Shown piece by piece: positions 45,326 to 54,825 of a stretch of DNA of 64,000 nt. The notes below the pieces were generated by a model. That model saw only the letters and a list, made by a program, of their open reading frames with translations. It was not told where the DNA came from and ran no database searches. Source of the DNA: Diplocloster agilis (lineage in GTDB: Bacteria > Bacillota > Clostridia > Lachnospirales > Lachnospiraceae). The stretch covers positions 1 through 64,000 of the forward strand of contig NZ_JAHQCW010000003.1 of assembly GCF_019042275.1 (NCBI RefSeq), read 5' to 3'. The number at the start of each line of letters is the position of its first letter. The first letter of the stretch is position 1. Made by a program: the position numbers and the translations under genes.

Positions 45326-45431
45326 ACAGGACAGCGTATAATCCTATCCTTTTCTCCATACCCTATAACAAAACAGAAGGTTATCAGTTGCCTTTTTATA
45401 TAAGACTTTGCAAAGAAGGGAGAACGGGTTT

Positions 45432-45866
45432 ATGTTGACAAATGCGGATTTAGCAGTATTGAAAGAAACTTACCGGAGTTCCAAAGCAGTCGTTACGAAT
45501 ATCAATCATGTGTTGAGTAAGGTGTACGATGAGGATCTGGCCCTGGACCTGAACAGGCAGCTGGCAGAGTATCAGCGGATGGAAGAGAAAGCTGCGGGAG
45601 TGCTGAACCGAAACGGGGTCCGGCCCGAGAAGGATAACGCTCTGGAGAAAGCGAGAACCTGGTCATCCGTGCAGGCCAGTACTTTGCTGAATACCAGCAC
45701 AGGACATATCGCGGATATGATGATTCAGGAAAATGCCCAGGGTATGACTAATATGATGAAGGTGCTAAAACACAACGGGCCGGTGAAAGGCGAGTGCGAT
45801 TCCATAGCCAATGAGCTGATGGATCTGGAGGAGCTGAATATACAGAAATTGAAATCCTATTTATAA
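45432..45866 (+). CDS. Small helical protein, possibly ferritin-like
   Basis: A 144-residue, apparently all-helical protein. Four amphipathic helices can be guessed, with HIADMMIQENAQGMTNMMKVL in the third, reminiscent of CotF/DUF2383-type ferritin-like bundles. I cannot assign it firmly. ATG 45432 follows AAGGGAG by 9 bases; the longer frame from 45408 begins with TTG and has no site. TATAAT at 45337-45342 is a possible -10 box. Confidence 0.6.
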   Translation: MLTNADLAVLKETYRSSKAVVTNINHVLSKVYDEDLALDLNRQLAEYQRMEEKAAGVLNRNGVRPEKDNALEKARTWSSVQASTLLNTSTGHIADMMIQENAQGMTNMMKVLKHNGPVKGECDSIANELMDLEELNIQKLKSYL

Positions 45867-45931
45867 TTAGGCCGGATCTTTGTGTAAATTTAACAAAGTT
45901 AACGGAATTTTGTAAATTTATAAGAAATTGC

Positions 45932-45961
45932 TTGCGTTAAAGGCCTAAAGCGTACTATAAT
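45932..45961 (+). promoter_or_regulatory. Promoter of gdhA
   Basis: TTGCGT (45932-45937), 18 bp, TATAAT (45956-45961). Transcription should start near 45968, about 85 bases before the gdhA start codon. Confidence 0.65.
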
Positions 45962-45985
45962 AAAAGACGGACAAAGGCGTCAGAA

Positions 45986-47387
<1,402 letters not shown>

Positions 47388-47429
47388 GCGGTTTTATTGG
47401 TAAACATACAGAAAAACAAGTAAATGATG

Positions 47430-47477
47430 AAATGCCGGATTGGGTGAAAAAGCAGCTTGAATCCGGCATTTTTTTAT
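47430..47477 (+). terminator. Strong terminator after gdhA
   Basis: AATGCCGGATT (47431-47441) pairs perfectly with AATCCGGCATT (47460-47470), with T residues running on to 47475. Confidence 0.9.
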
Positions 47478-47606
47478 TTGATTTGATGATAACAAGTATA
47501 ATATTACAGGATTGCCCGATAAGGGGAATTATGTTATGATTTTTTGAGAGTAATCGTGTACAGAGTGGCAGCCTCCCAAACTAGAAATAGAGGGGAGGTG
47601 ATGCGA

Positions 47607-47702
47607 ATGGATATATACGAAGTTATTAGCCTGTTATTTTTAGGCGGTTTGTTCCTGGTCGCATTGCTTGCCTACATAGATAGGAATAACAAGCGAAAAT
47701 AA
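47607..47702 (+). CDS. Holin-like type I toxin peptide
   Basis: A 31-residue peptide, MDIYEVISLL then a hydrophobic helix, ending YIDRNNKRK. One membrane helix with a short basic tail is the pattern of the putative holin-like/Fst-type toxins. GGGAGG (47593-47598) lies before ATG 47607, and CCTCCC about 15 bases upstream can pair with it, hiding the ribosome site as in many type I toxin mRNAs. TATAAT at 47497-47502 is a possible -10 box. An antisense RNA promoter lies just downstream. Such peptides depolarise the membrane when overproduced. Confidence 0.75.
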   Translation: MDIYEVISLLFLGGLFLVALLAYIDRNNKRK

Positions 47703-47789
47703 ATAAGCCACTCTTGTCTTAGCCGGACGAGTGACTTATTTGATCATTTTATAAGGCTAACCACTTTGTGGGCGGTTGCTCTCTTTTAT
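47695..47789 (-). ncRNA. Predicted antisense antitoxin RNA
   Basis: On the minus strand, TTGTAT (complement of 47819-47824), 17 bp, TATAAT (complement of 47796-47801) gives a start near 47789. The RNA would run into the 3' end of the toxin gene. It could stop at the hairpin 47701-47741 (AAATAAG-C-CACTC with GAGTG-A-CTTATTT), which works as a terminator in both directions. Length about 95 nt; ends are predicted, not measured. Confidence 0.6.
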
Positions 47790-47962
47790 GCTTTTATTAT
47801 AATGCAGCTATAAGGGAAATACAAGGGTTTTGCAAAAAAGTCGATGGCAGATTATGTTAGATTGATGATGGTAATATGCTTATAATAGGTAAAATTCTTT
47901 AGAATGTTGTAAACGGTCTGAAATGGGCTGTTTGCAGCATATTTAATGGTCTGGGGGCCGGT

Positions 47963-48175
47963 ATGGCCCTTGGAAATACACTGGCCCAGAATCTGAGCGC
48001 AGTACAGCCACAGGCCCAGCCTCAGCAGGCGGCTGCACAGAATGCACAGAATGCGGGAGAGCAGAAGGAAAAGAGTAATATAGAACAGATCCGGGAGTTT
48101 AAACAACTGCTGGATGAAGGAATTATCACCCAGGAGGAATTTAATCTGAAGAAAAAGCAGCTTCTCGGGCTATAA
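47963..48175 (+). pseudogene. SHOCT-domain fragment, likely remnant of a larger protein
   Basis: A 70-residue frame. The last 30 residues (IEQIREFKQLLDEGIITQEEF onward) are a SHOCT motif. The Gln/Ala-rich linker and the preceding GLGAGMALGNTLAQ look like the tail of SPFH/virion-core-type proteins. The same frame runs upstream only to a stop at 47900, and no N-terminal domain precedes it. No good ribosome site is seen. It is probably a decayed 3' end, though a small SHOCT protein cannot be ruled out. Confidence 0.5.
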
Positions 48176-48311
48176 ACGTTGAGAAAGGTCTGAAGAAAGA
48201 TAGTATACATTATTGAGCAGCGAATGTTGTGCATCCGCCCGATGAGCACGTATGAATAGGATACTATTAAGTATAAGATCTGCATCAATTGTGAATGTGA
48301 TAAATAGAAAC

Positions 48312-48359
48312 GGCCGTTGCAAAAGTATGAATCAGCTTTTGCAGCGGCCCTTATTTTTT
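48312..48359 (+). terminator. Rightward terminator
   Basis: GGCCGTTGCAAAAG (48312-48325) pairs with CTTTTGCAGCGGCC (48336-48349, one G-U pair), followed by CTTATTTTTT. The rest of 48176-48486 shows no gene. Confidence 0.85.
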
Positions 48360-48486
48360 ATCCTTCTAACGCGTTAGACACGCACAGTATATCAGGATTT
48401 TTTATTGTCATCTTCTGACTACCCGGAAAAATTCTGTACACGCTGCCTGGCAGTAATATCATAGGGTGATATCATAGGGCAGCACT

Positions 48487-49851
48487 TTATTTTAACATAC
48501 TGTAATATCCCTGGATGAAGATAAACAAAACGATCACCGGCAGCACAAAGGTAAAGTAGTACCTGAGTTTTCGGGGAAAACGAATGCCGGCGCCGGAATC
48601 CGCTTCCTTGATAAAGTTATCCCATCCCCACCCATAGCGGGTCACGCAGAACAACAGATATACCAAAGAACCCAGCGGCAGCAGATTATTGCTGACCAGG
48701 AAATCCTCGAATCCCTGGATATCAAAACCGAGGATGGAAATATTTTTCCAGACGGTCATTCCCAGAATACAGGGTAAGGATAAGACCGAGATCAGAACCG
48801 CGTTGACAATGGCTGCTTTCCTAAGGCTCCAGTCCCACAGATCCATAAAGCAGGACATGATGTTCTGAAATACGGCGATGACGGTGGAGAGCGCGGCAAA
48901 GGACATAAATAAAAAGAACAAAGAGCCCCAGAGTCTGCCGCCCGGCATGGAATTAAACACATTGGGCAGGGTTACGAATATCAGTCCCGGCCCCTCTCCC
49001 GGATTGACCCCGAAAGCGAAGCAGGAGGGAAAAATAATCAGGCCTGCGATCAGTGCCACCGAAGTGTCCAGGACAGCCACATTGACCGCTTCCCCGGTCA
49101 GACGATGTTCTTTTCCGATATAACTGCCAAAGATGGCCAGAGATCCAATTCCGATGCTTAGCGTAAAAAATGCCTGTCCCATAGCGGCAAAAATAACATT
49201 GGCGATTCCGGCCTCCCTGATTTTGTCAAAATCGGGAAGCAGATAAAAGGACAAACCTTTCGCCGCATTTGGAAGCGTAAAGGCGCGGACGGCCAACACC
49301 AGCATGATAAGAAACAGACTGGCCATCATCAATTTGGTAATTCTCTCCACCCCGCGCTGAAGGCCGAAAGAACAGACCAGGAAACCCAATAACACAATGA
49401 TGAGCATCCACAGGATCATTTCCTGGGTGTTGTTGGTCAAAGCGCTGAACTGATTGCTGATGGCATCAGGCGCCAGCCCCTGAAATTCTCCCGCCGCCAT
49501 TTTGAAGAAATAAGCCAGCATCCAGCCTCCGACGGTGGTATAAAACATCATCAGCAGGATATTGCCGGCCAGGCCGAAATATCCGTGAATGTGCCATTTG
49601 CTTCCCTTTGGTTCCAAAACATGAAAGGAACGGCCGATACTCTTCTGACTGGCCCGACCCACGGAAAATTCCATAACCATAATCGGCAGGCCCAGGATAA
49701 TTAGGAAAAACAAATAGATAAGGACAAAAGCTCCGCCGCCGTATTTTCCTGTGATATATGGGAAACGCCAGACGTTCCCAAGGCCGATCGCGCATCCCGC
49801 GGATAAAAATATAAAACCCAGTCGGGATGAAAACTTCTCTCTCTGCTGCAT
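48487..49851 (-). CDS. Sodium:neurotransmitter-type amino acid symporter
   Basis: A 454-residue, 11-12-helix LeuT-fold transporter read leftward. The N-terminal signature AGCAIGLGNVWRFPYITGKYGGGAF sets the sodium and substrate sites in helix 1. The unwound helix 6 region is AFFTLSIGIGSLAIFGSYIG. Bacterial members such as MhsT import hydrophobic amino acids with sodium. A GGAAGGGG site precedes ATG on the minus strand. The gene stands alone and reads against its neighbours. Confidence 0.9.
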   Translation of the reverse strand: MQQREKFSSRLGFIFLSAGCAIGLGNVWRFPYITGKYGGGAFVLIYLFFLIILGLPIMVMEFSVGRASQKSIGRSFHVLEPKGSKWHIHGYFGLAGNILLMMFYTTVGGWMLAYFFKMAAGEFQGLAPDAISNQFSALTNNTQEMILWMLIIVLLGFLVCSFGLQRGVERITKLMMASLFLIMLVLAVRAFTLPNAAKGLSFYLLPDFDKIREAGIANVIFAAMGQAFFTLSIGIGSLAIFGSYIGKEHRLTGEAVNVAVLDTSVALIAGLIIFPSCFAFGVNPGEGPGLIFVTLPNVFNSMPGGRLWGSLFFLFMSFAALSTVIAVFQNIMSCFMDLWDWSLRKAAIVNAVLISVLSLPCILGMTVWKNISILGFDIQGFEDFLVSNNLLPLGSLVYLLFCVTRYGWGWDNFIKEADSGAGIRFPRKLRYYFTFVLPVIVLFIFIQGYYSMLK

Positions 49852-50057
49852 AAAATCCCCTTCCTCGTAGTTACTTGATTGCTATTTTATTCAGGTCTTG
49901 TTATTCTATAAGTACCGGTAAAATTACGGTTGCCTATAGTGATAATATTGTTATTATAAATAGTACCGTACCTATGTGTCAAATACAAATATAAGGTTGT
50001 CACGACGGCGGTATGGAATCGTAGTGTAGATGTAATTTCGTACAGGAGCGGATGCAA

Positions 50058-51146
50058 ATGAAAACAATCAACTGGAAACGAAGAGGAATAGTATTAGGGA
50101 CACTCATGGCACTCGGTTTGTTGATGCAGGTGCTGTCCAGGCAGACGGCCTGGTTCGGCGAATGGTATGCGGTACATATCTATCCATTGTGGGTAAATAC
50201 GGTGGGACGGCTGTTCTCCGCGCTGCCTTTTTCCGTGGGAGAATTTCTGATCTACGGAGGGATTCTGCTGGTAGTGGTATGGCTGGCTGTGAGTGTTATA
50301 CGGATTCGCAAGGGGACTTACCGTTTGCGGAAAATGGTAAAGGGTGCAGGCGTATTTGTTTTGCATGCGGGCGTCATACTCTTTTTGATATTCAATCTGA
50401 ACTGCGGGATCAATTATTACCGCTATCCGTTCTCCCAGGAAGCAGGGTTTGAGATAAAGAAGTATACGAAGGAGGAGCTAACGGATCTGTGTGAATGGCT
50501 TACGGAGGAAATTAACCGGGAAGCCCAACTGATCGAAACGGATGCGGATGGCTTATGCGCGCTGCCGGAAGGCGTAAAAAAGGAGGCCGGTGCTTCTATG
50601 AGGAAACTGGGAGGACAGTATGAAAGCCTGAGCGGGTATTATCCGCTGCCGAAGCCAATTCTGTCCAGCTTCGTAATGTCTTATGAAAAATTACAGGGAG
50701 TGTATTTCCTGACGGTGGAGGCCAATTATAACAGGGATATGCCGGCTTACAGCATACCTTCCACGATGTGTCATGAGCTGTCCCACCTGAAAGGGTTTAT
50801 GCGGGAGGATGAGGCGAATTTTATCGCATATCTGGCCTGCCAGGAGTCGGACAGCCCGGAATTCCGCTACAGCGGGGATCTGTTGGCTTATATCTACAGC
50901 ACGAATGCGCTGGCGAAGGAGGACCCGGAGACTTATTCAAGGATCCGGGCAAAGCTGTGTGATACGGCGAATCGTGAGCTGGTGCATCATAATGAGTGGT
51001 GGAGCAAATATGACGGCGTGGTGGCGAAGACTTATGATAAGTTTAATGATACTTATCTGAAGGCGAATTCCCAGAGCGACGGGGTGAAGAGTTATGGCCG
51101 GATGGTGGATCTGCTGCTGAGTTATCGGGCGGATTTGGGAGATTAA
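50058..51146 (+). CDS. DUF3810 membrane protein with zincin motif
   Basis: A 362-residue protein with about three N-terminal membrane helices (near residues 10-25, 60-85 and 95-118) and a large outer domain. The latter has STMCHELSHLKGFMREDEANF: an HExxH zinc motif with a downstream Glu, as in gluzincin peptidases. This is the DUF3810 pattern. ATG 50058 has AGGAG 9 bases upstream; ATG 50052 is too close. Substrate unknown; a cell-envelope peptidase is likely. Confidence 0.8.
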   Translation: MKTINWKRRGIVLGTLMALGLLMQVLSRQTAWFGEWYAVHIYPLWVNTVGRLFSALPFSVGEFLIYGGILLVVVWLAVSVIRIRKGTYRLRKMVKGAGVFVLHAGVILFLIFNLNCGINYYRYPFSQEAGFEIKKYTKEELTDLCEWLTEEINREAQLIETDADGLCALPEGVKKEAGASMRKLGGQYESLSGYYPLPKPILSSFVMSYEKLQGVYFLTVEANYNRDMPAYSIPSTMCHELSHLKGFMREDEANFIAYLACQESDSPEFRYSGDLLAYIYSTNALAKEDPETYSRIRAKLCDTANRELVHHNEWWSKYDGVVAKTYDKFNDTYLKANSQSDGVKSYGRMVDLLLSYRADLGD

Positions 51147-51227
51147 TCTGGAAAAAGATAAAAGGAGAATTGTGTATTTGTACGCTGATTGATGGTACAA
51201 TGATTTTTGGGATATTGTACAAAGCAG

Positions 51228-51257
51228 TTGCGAAAAGACACTATAAAATGGTAAAAT
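51228..51257 (+). promoter_or_regulatory. Possible promoter of the csm operon
   Basis: TTGCGA (51228-51233), 18 bp, TAAAAT (51252-51257), 48 bases before the cas10 ATG. The boxes are imperfect and another -10 (TATAAA 51243-51248) overlaps, so this is tentative. Confidence 0.35.
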
Positions 51258-51304
51258 GATATAAATTGGTTAGCGTCACTAGTATACAAAAGAGGGAGAT
51301 TGGG

Positions 51305-53674
51305 ATGAAAGATACCACTTATAAAGTGATCCTTTGCGGTCTTTTTCATGATGTTGGACGGATCGTGTGTAAGGCTTATCCAGAAGTGTATGGACAATCT
51401 TATGAAACGGCTGTTGTTCAATGGCTGATGGAAAACAAAGTAATGGAGGATATTGAAGTGTTGCAGTCTTTGCCTGGTTCCGGGCTGGTGGTTAAGGGGA
51501 ATGAGCAGGCGGGAAAAGGTAGCGGCCTGCCTGCTTATATAATTTCTATCGCAAATTACATACTGACAGAAATGAAACGACAGGAACTGACGGGGCAGAT
51601 AACGAATCGGAATGATTTGAGACGGCTGGAGTCAGTTTTTAATTATTTAAATGGAAGATCGGATACGATATTTTACGAACCTAAGTATTCTGACCCGTTA
51701 TTCTATCCTGTCGAAAAGGGTCAATTTAAAGCGTGGTCAAAAGAAGACTTTGAAGATTGTCTGCGGCAGTTTGCAGGTGACGTGCAGGAGCATGGTATAG
51801 GACCTGATAAATTAAACTCTTTGATAGAAAGTGAAAAGAAATGGTTCTCGGCGGTTGGAAGTGCGGGTTATGATGGACTGGATGACGATATTTCTCTATT
51901 TGACAGGAATAATATGTTAGCGGCATTGGGGAGTTGTATCAGCGAATTTCTTGATTGGAATAAGAGAACAGGGGAAGCGGACGAAATCGTACTCGACAAA
52001 GAGGCGTTTACAGAGAGGAAGGCATTCTTACTATATACAAGCGATATATCAGGTGTGCAACAATTTATATATATGATAAAAAGTGACAATGTCCTTAAAA
52101 CTTTACGCAGCCGTTCCTTTTTTCTGGAAATATTTATGGAGCATTATATAGATGAACTGCTCTCGGTCCTTGGATTATCCCGGGCCAACCTGATTTATTC
52201 CGGAGGCGCACACTGTTATCTGCTGCTCCCGAACACGGAAGCGGTTAGTGATAGTCTGAAATTGTGGAATTCTACGGTAAATAAATGGTTTCGGGATAAT
52301 TTTGATACTCATTTATATATGGCTTCCGCCTGGGTGCCTTGCAGTGCGAAAGAAATGATGAATATCCCGGCGGAAGAAAAGACCTATCAACGCATTTTCC
52401 GATCGCTGTCAAATCAGATCAGTAAGTGTAAAATGCAAAGGTATACACCGGATGAGCTTCGGGAACTCAATGGGAACAATGAAGCAGGCGGCGGCAGGGA
52501 ATGTAAAGTATGCGGAAGTACGGATAAACTTTTACAGGAAGAAGATATATGCGCCTGGTGCCATGGATTTGCGGAATTTTCGAAGAGAATACTGCAGCCC
52601 GATGGAGTGTTGGTAATATATGAAAGCAAGATCAGCGGTCAGGCAGGGCTATCTGTGCCGGTTATTGATGGTGGTAACGCTGGAGAAGCTTTTTTATATG
52701 TTTTTAGGCCAATGGAATTGCAGCAAGGATTAAAGGCGGATGGAATACGAAGAATTTATGTGAAAAATAACAGTCCTATACCTGAGAGTGGAGCGAACCG
52801 CATATATATGGGAGATTACTACTATAGTGATTTGCTGTCTGTTATGGCGGAGAAAGCAAAAGGAATCGGTAAAATCGGAGTTTTAAGACTGGATGTCGAT
52901 AATCTCGGAGCTACTTTTATCAGTGGATTTCAGATGGATGGGGAAGTGATTCCTTCCAGGAAAGAGAAGTATGTAACATTGACCAGAACTGCGGTTCTTT
53001 CACGTAAGTTGTCCTTGTTTTTTAAAAATTATATGAATCAAATTCTACAAGGAGATGAAAGCAACCCTTCACTGAAGGTCGATGTGGTTTATTCGGGAGG
53101 GGACGATGTGTTTTTGATTGGGGCCTGGAGTGATATTGTAGATGCTTCTATTAGAATACAGGAGAGCTTTCAGCGCTATACAGCCGGAAAGCTGTCGTTA
53201 TCCGGCGGAATCGGTATCTTTGATCTCAAATATCCGGTTCATCGGTCGGCGGAAAGAACGGCAGAACTGGAAGTTATGGCGAAAGCGCTTCCAGGTAAAA
53301 ACGCAGTGGTTTTATTTGATGACAGCCATGTGTATCCATGGTCCGAATTTCGAAATGGGGTAATAAACGAGAAATTATCAGTACTCAAAAGGTTTTTTCA
53401 TTCCGATTACCAGGAGCGGGGAAACGCTTTTTTATATCGAATTCTGGAGTTCCTGCGGGGAACCGATGAAAAAATCAATATTGCGCGTTATGCTTATTTG
53501 CTAGCTACTATGAAACCGGATGAGGCTGATGAGGAAAAGTCACAGATATATACTGAGTTTTCGCGATTTATGTATCAGTGGATTCTGGAGGAGATGGACA
53601 GAGAGGAACTGATTACCGCGATTTACGTTTTTTTGTATCTTAATAGAATAAAAGATAAGGAGGAGACTGTATGA
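51305..53674 (+). CDS. cas10: Type III-A Cas10/Csm1
   Basis: A 789-residue large subunit of the Csm complex. It has an N-terminal HD-like region (H15-D16), a first palm domain (TSDISGVQQFIYMI), a four-cysteine zinc site (C400, C403, C416, C419) and a second palm with GGDD at 598-601. GGDD makes cyclic oligoadenylates from ATP when target RNA is bound. The HD part looks degenerate: the other His ligands of characterised Csm1 are not found, and the conserved A-D of the IADNI-type helix is A83-N84. Cyclase activity is expected; single-strand DNase activity is doubtful. ATG 51305 follows GGGAG. Translation of csm2 is coupled by a 4-bp overlap. Confidence 0.95.
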   Translation: MKDTTYKVILCGLFHDVGRIVCKAYPEVYGQSYETAVVQWLMENKVMEDIEVLQSLPGSGLVVKGNEQAGKGSGLPAYIISIANYILTEMKRQELTGQITNRNDLRRLESVFNYLNGRSDTIFYEPKYSDPLFYPVEKGQFKAWSKEDFEDCLRQFAGDVQEHGIGPDKLNSLIESEKKWFSAVGSAGYDGLDDDISLFDRNNMLAALGSCISEFLDWNKRTGEADEIVLDKEAFTERKAFLLYTSDISGVQQFIYMIKSDNVLKTLRSRSFFLEIFMEHYIDELLSVLGLSRANLIYSGGAHCYLLLPNTEAVSDSLKLWNSTVNKWFRDNFDTHLYMASAWVPCSAKEMMNIPAEEKTYQRIFRSLSNQISKCKMQRYTPDELRELNGNNEAGGGRECKVCGSTDKLLQEEDICAWCHGFAEFSKRILQPDGVLVIYESKISGQAGLSVPVIDGGNAGEAFLYVFRPMELQQGLKADGIRRIYVKNNSPIPESGANRIYMGDYYYSDLLSVMAEKAKGIGKIGVLRLDVDNLGATFISGFQMDGEVIPSRKEKYVTLTRTAVLSRKLSLFFKNYMNQILQGDESNPSLKVDVVYSGGDDVFLIGAWSDIVDASIRIQESFQRYTAGKLSLSGGIGIFDLKYPVHRSAERTAELEVMAKALPGKNAVVLFDDSHVYPWSEFRNGVINEKLSVLKRFFHSDYQERGNAFLYRILEFLRGTDEKINIARYAYLLATMKPDEADEEKSQIYTEFSRFMYQWILEEMDREELITAIYVFLYLNRIKDKEETV

Positions 53675-54141
53675 ATAGATATCAGGGACAAACGGGAAAT
53701 GGCTATCAGAGACAGAGAAGCAATGGTTCAAAACAGGCGGCGATATTGGAAGCCGAAGAGATACCGGCAGATTATGTGGAAAGTGCAGAAAGAGTAATGA
53801 GAGGGCTGGGAACCGAGGGGGATAACGGGACATTAAGGTTTAAGCTTACCACATCAAAAATACGGAACATCTTTTCTATGGTAACAGATATCTATAATGT
53901 GGAGAGCAGAAGACGAGAGCCGGAATTAAAACAGGAGAGTATATCTGCCCTGCAGAAGATGAGGGTGCGCATTTTATATGATGCAGGCAGGGAAAAAGAT
54001 GCGGTGAAGAGTTTTGTTGAAGCGGCTCATCTTCTACAGTATATTAAAGGAATCGGTACCAATCGTGAGAAATTCATAAATTTCGCTAATTACATGGAAG
54101 CACTGGTGGCTTATCACCGGTATCTGGGCGGAGATGACTAG
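53671..54141 (+). CDS. csm2: Csm2, small subunit of the Csm complex
   Basis: A 156-residue, mostly helical protein. The conserved core runs from TTSKIRNIFSMVTDIYN through QKMRVRILYDAGRE to EKFINFANYMEALVAYHRY, typical of Csm2. An N-terminal tail of about 35 residues, rich in Gln, Asn and Ser, looks disordered. Csm2 lines the belly of the complex along the crRNA-target duplex. It overlaps cas10 by 4 bp and is 12 bp from csm3. Confidence 0.9.
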   Translation: MNRYQGQTGNGYQRQRSNGSKQAAILEAEEIPADYVESAERVMRGLGTEGDNGTLRFKLTTSKIRNIFSMVTDIYNVESRRREPELKQESISALQKMRVRILYDAGREKDAVKSFVEAAHLLQYIKGIGTNREKFINFANYMEALVAYHRYLGGDD

Positions 54142-54153
54142 GGAGGGAAAACA

Positions 54154-54825
54154 ATGAGTGATAAAGTCATAATAAAAGCAGATCTGAGGGTGTTGACTGG
54201 TTTACATATAGGCGGATTGGAGGAATATGCCGCAATTGGCGCAGTAAAAAGTCCGGTTATCCGGGACAAAAGAACGAATTATCCAATCATCCCGGGTAGC
54301 AGCTTGAAAGGGAAAATCAGGGCTTTGCTGGCCAGAAGTATGGAAACAACGGGTGTAGTATACAGCTCTCCCAACAAAGATCCTGAGATACTGCTTCGCA
54401 TGTTCGGGACATCGGAGAAACCCATCAGAAGAAGCAGACTGCAATTCGCGGACGCTTTCTTAAAAAATAGAGAGGAATTTTTACACCTGAGCGATGTAAC
54501 GGAAGTAAAGGCAGAAAATAGAATAGACAGGGTGACTGCGAAAGCGACACCGAGATCCATCGAGAGGGTGGTCAGCGGAGCCCTGTTCGAGGTTTGCATC
54601 GTTTATAATGACGAGGATGACGGGCATCGGGATGAGGAGCTTGAGTTGCTGGCAAAGGGGATGAAGCTGTTGCAGATTGATTATCTGGGAGGTCATGGGA
54701 CCAGAGGAAGCGGCCGTGTAAGCTTTGAGAATATCCGCATTGATACGCTGAATTTGGAAACTGACCTGTCTAAGATCAAAAAACTGTTTATGGAAGTGGA
54801 AAAATATGAACTATTATCTATATAA
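54154..54825 (+). CDS. csm3: Csm3, backbone subunit, slicing aspartate replaced
   Basis: A 223-residue RAMP protein that forms the helical backbone of the complex. TGLHIGGLEEYAAIGAVKSP, IIPGSSLKGKIRALLA and the C-terminal GGHGTRGSGRV are typical Csm3 elements. In studied Csm3 proteins (D32 in Staphylococcus epidermidis, D33 in Streptococcus thermophilus) the aspartate in the GAxDSP segment cuts target RNA. Here the aligned residue is lysine, K32, codon AAA at 54247-54249. Two base changes or more separate AAA from an Asp codon, so a single read error is unlikely. Assembly should be normal but target slicing is predicted to be lost. Confidence 0.93.
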   Translation: MSDKVIIKADLRVLTGLHIGGLEEYAAIGAVKSPVIRDKRTNYPIIPGSSLKGKIRALLARSMETTGVVYSSPNKDPEILLRMFGTSEKPIRRSRLQFADAFLKNREEFLHLSDVTEVKAENRIDRVTAKATPRSIERVVSGALFEVCIVYNDEDDGHRDEELELLAKGMKLLQIDYLGGHGTRGSGRVSFENIRIDTLNLETDLSKIKKLFMEVEKYELLSI

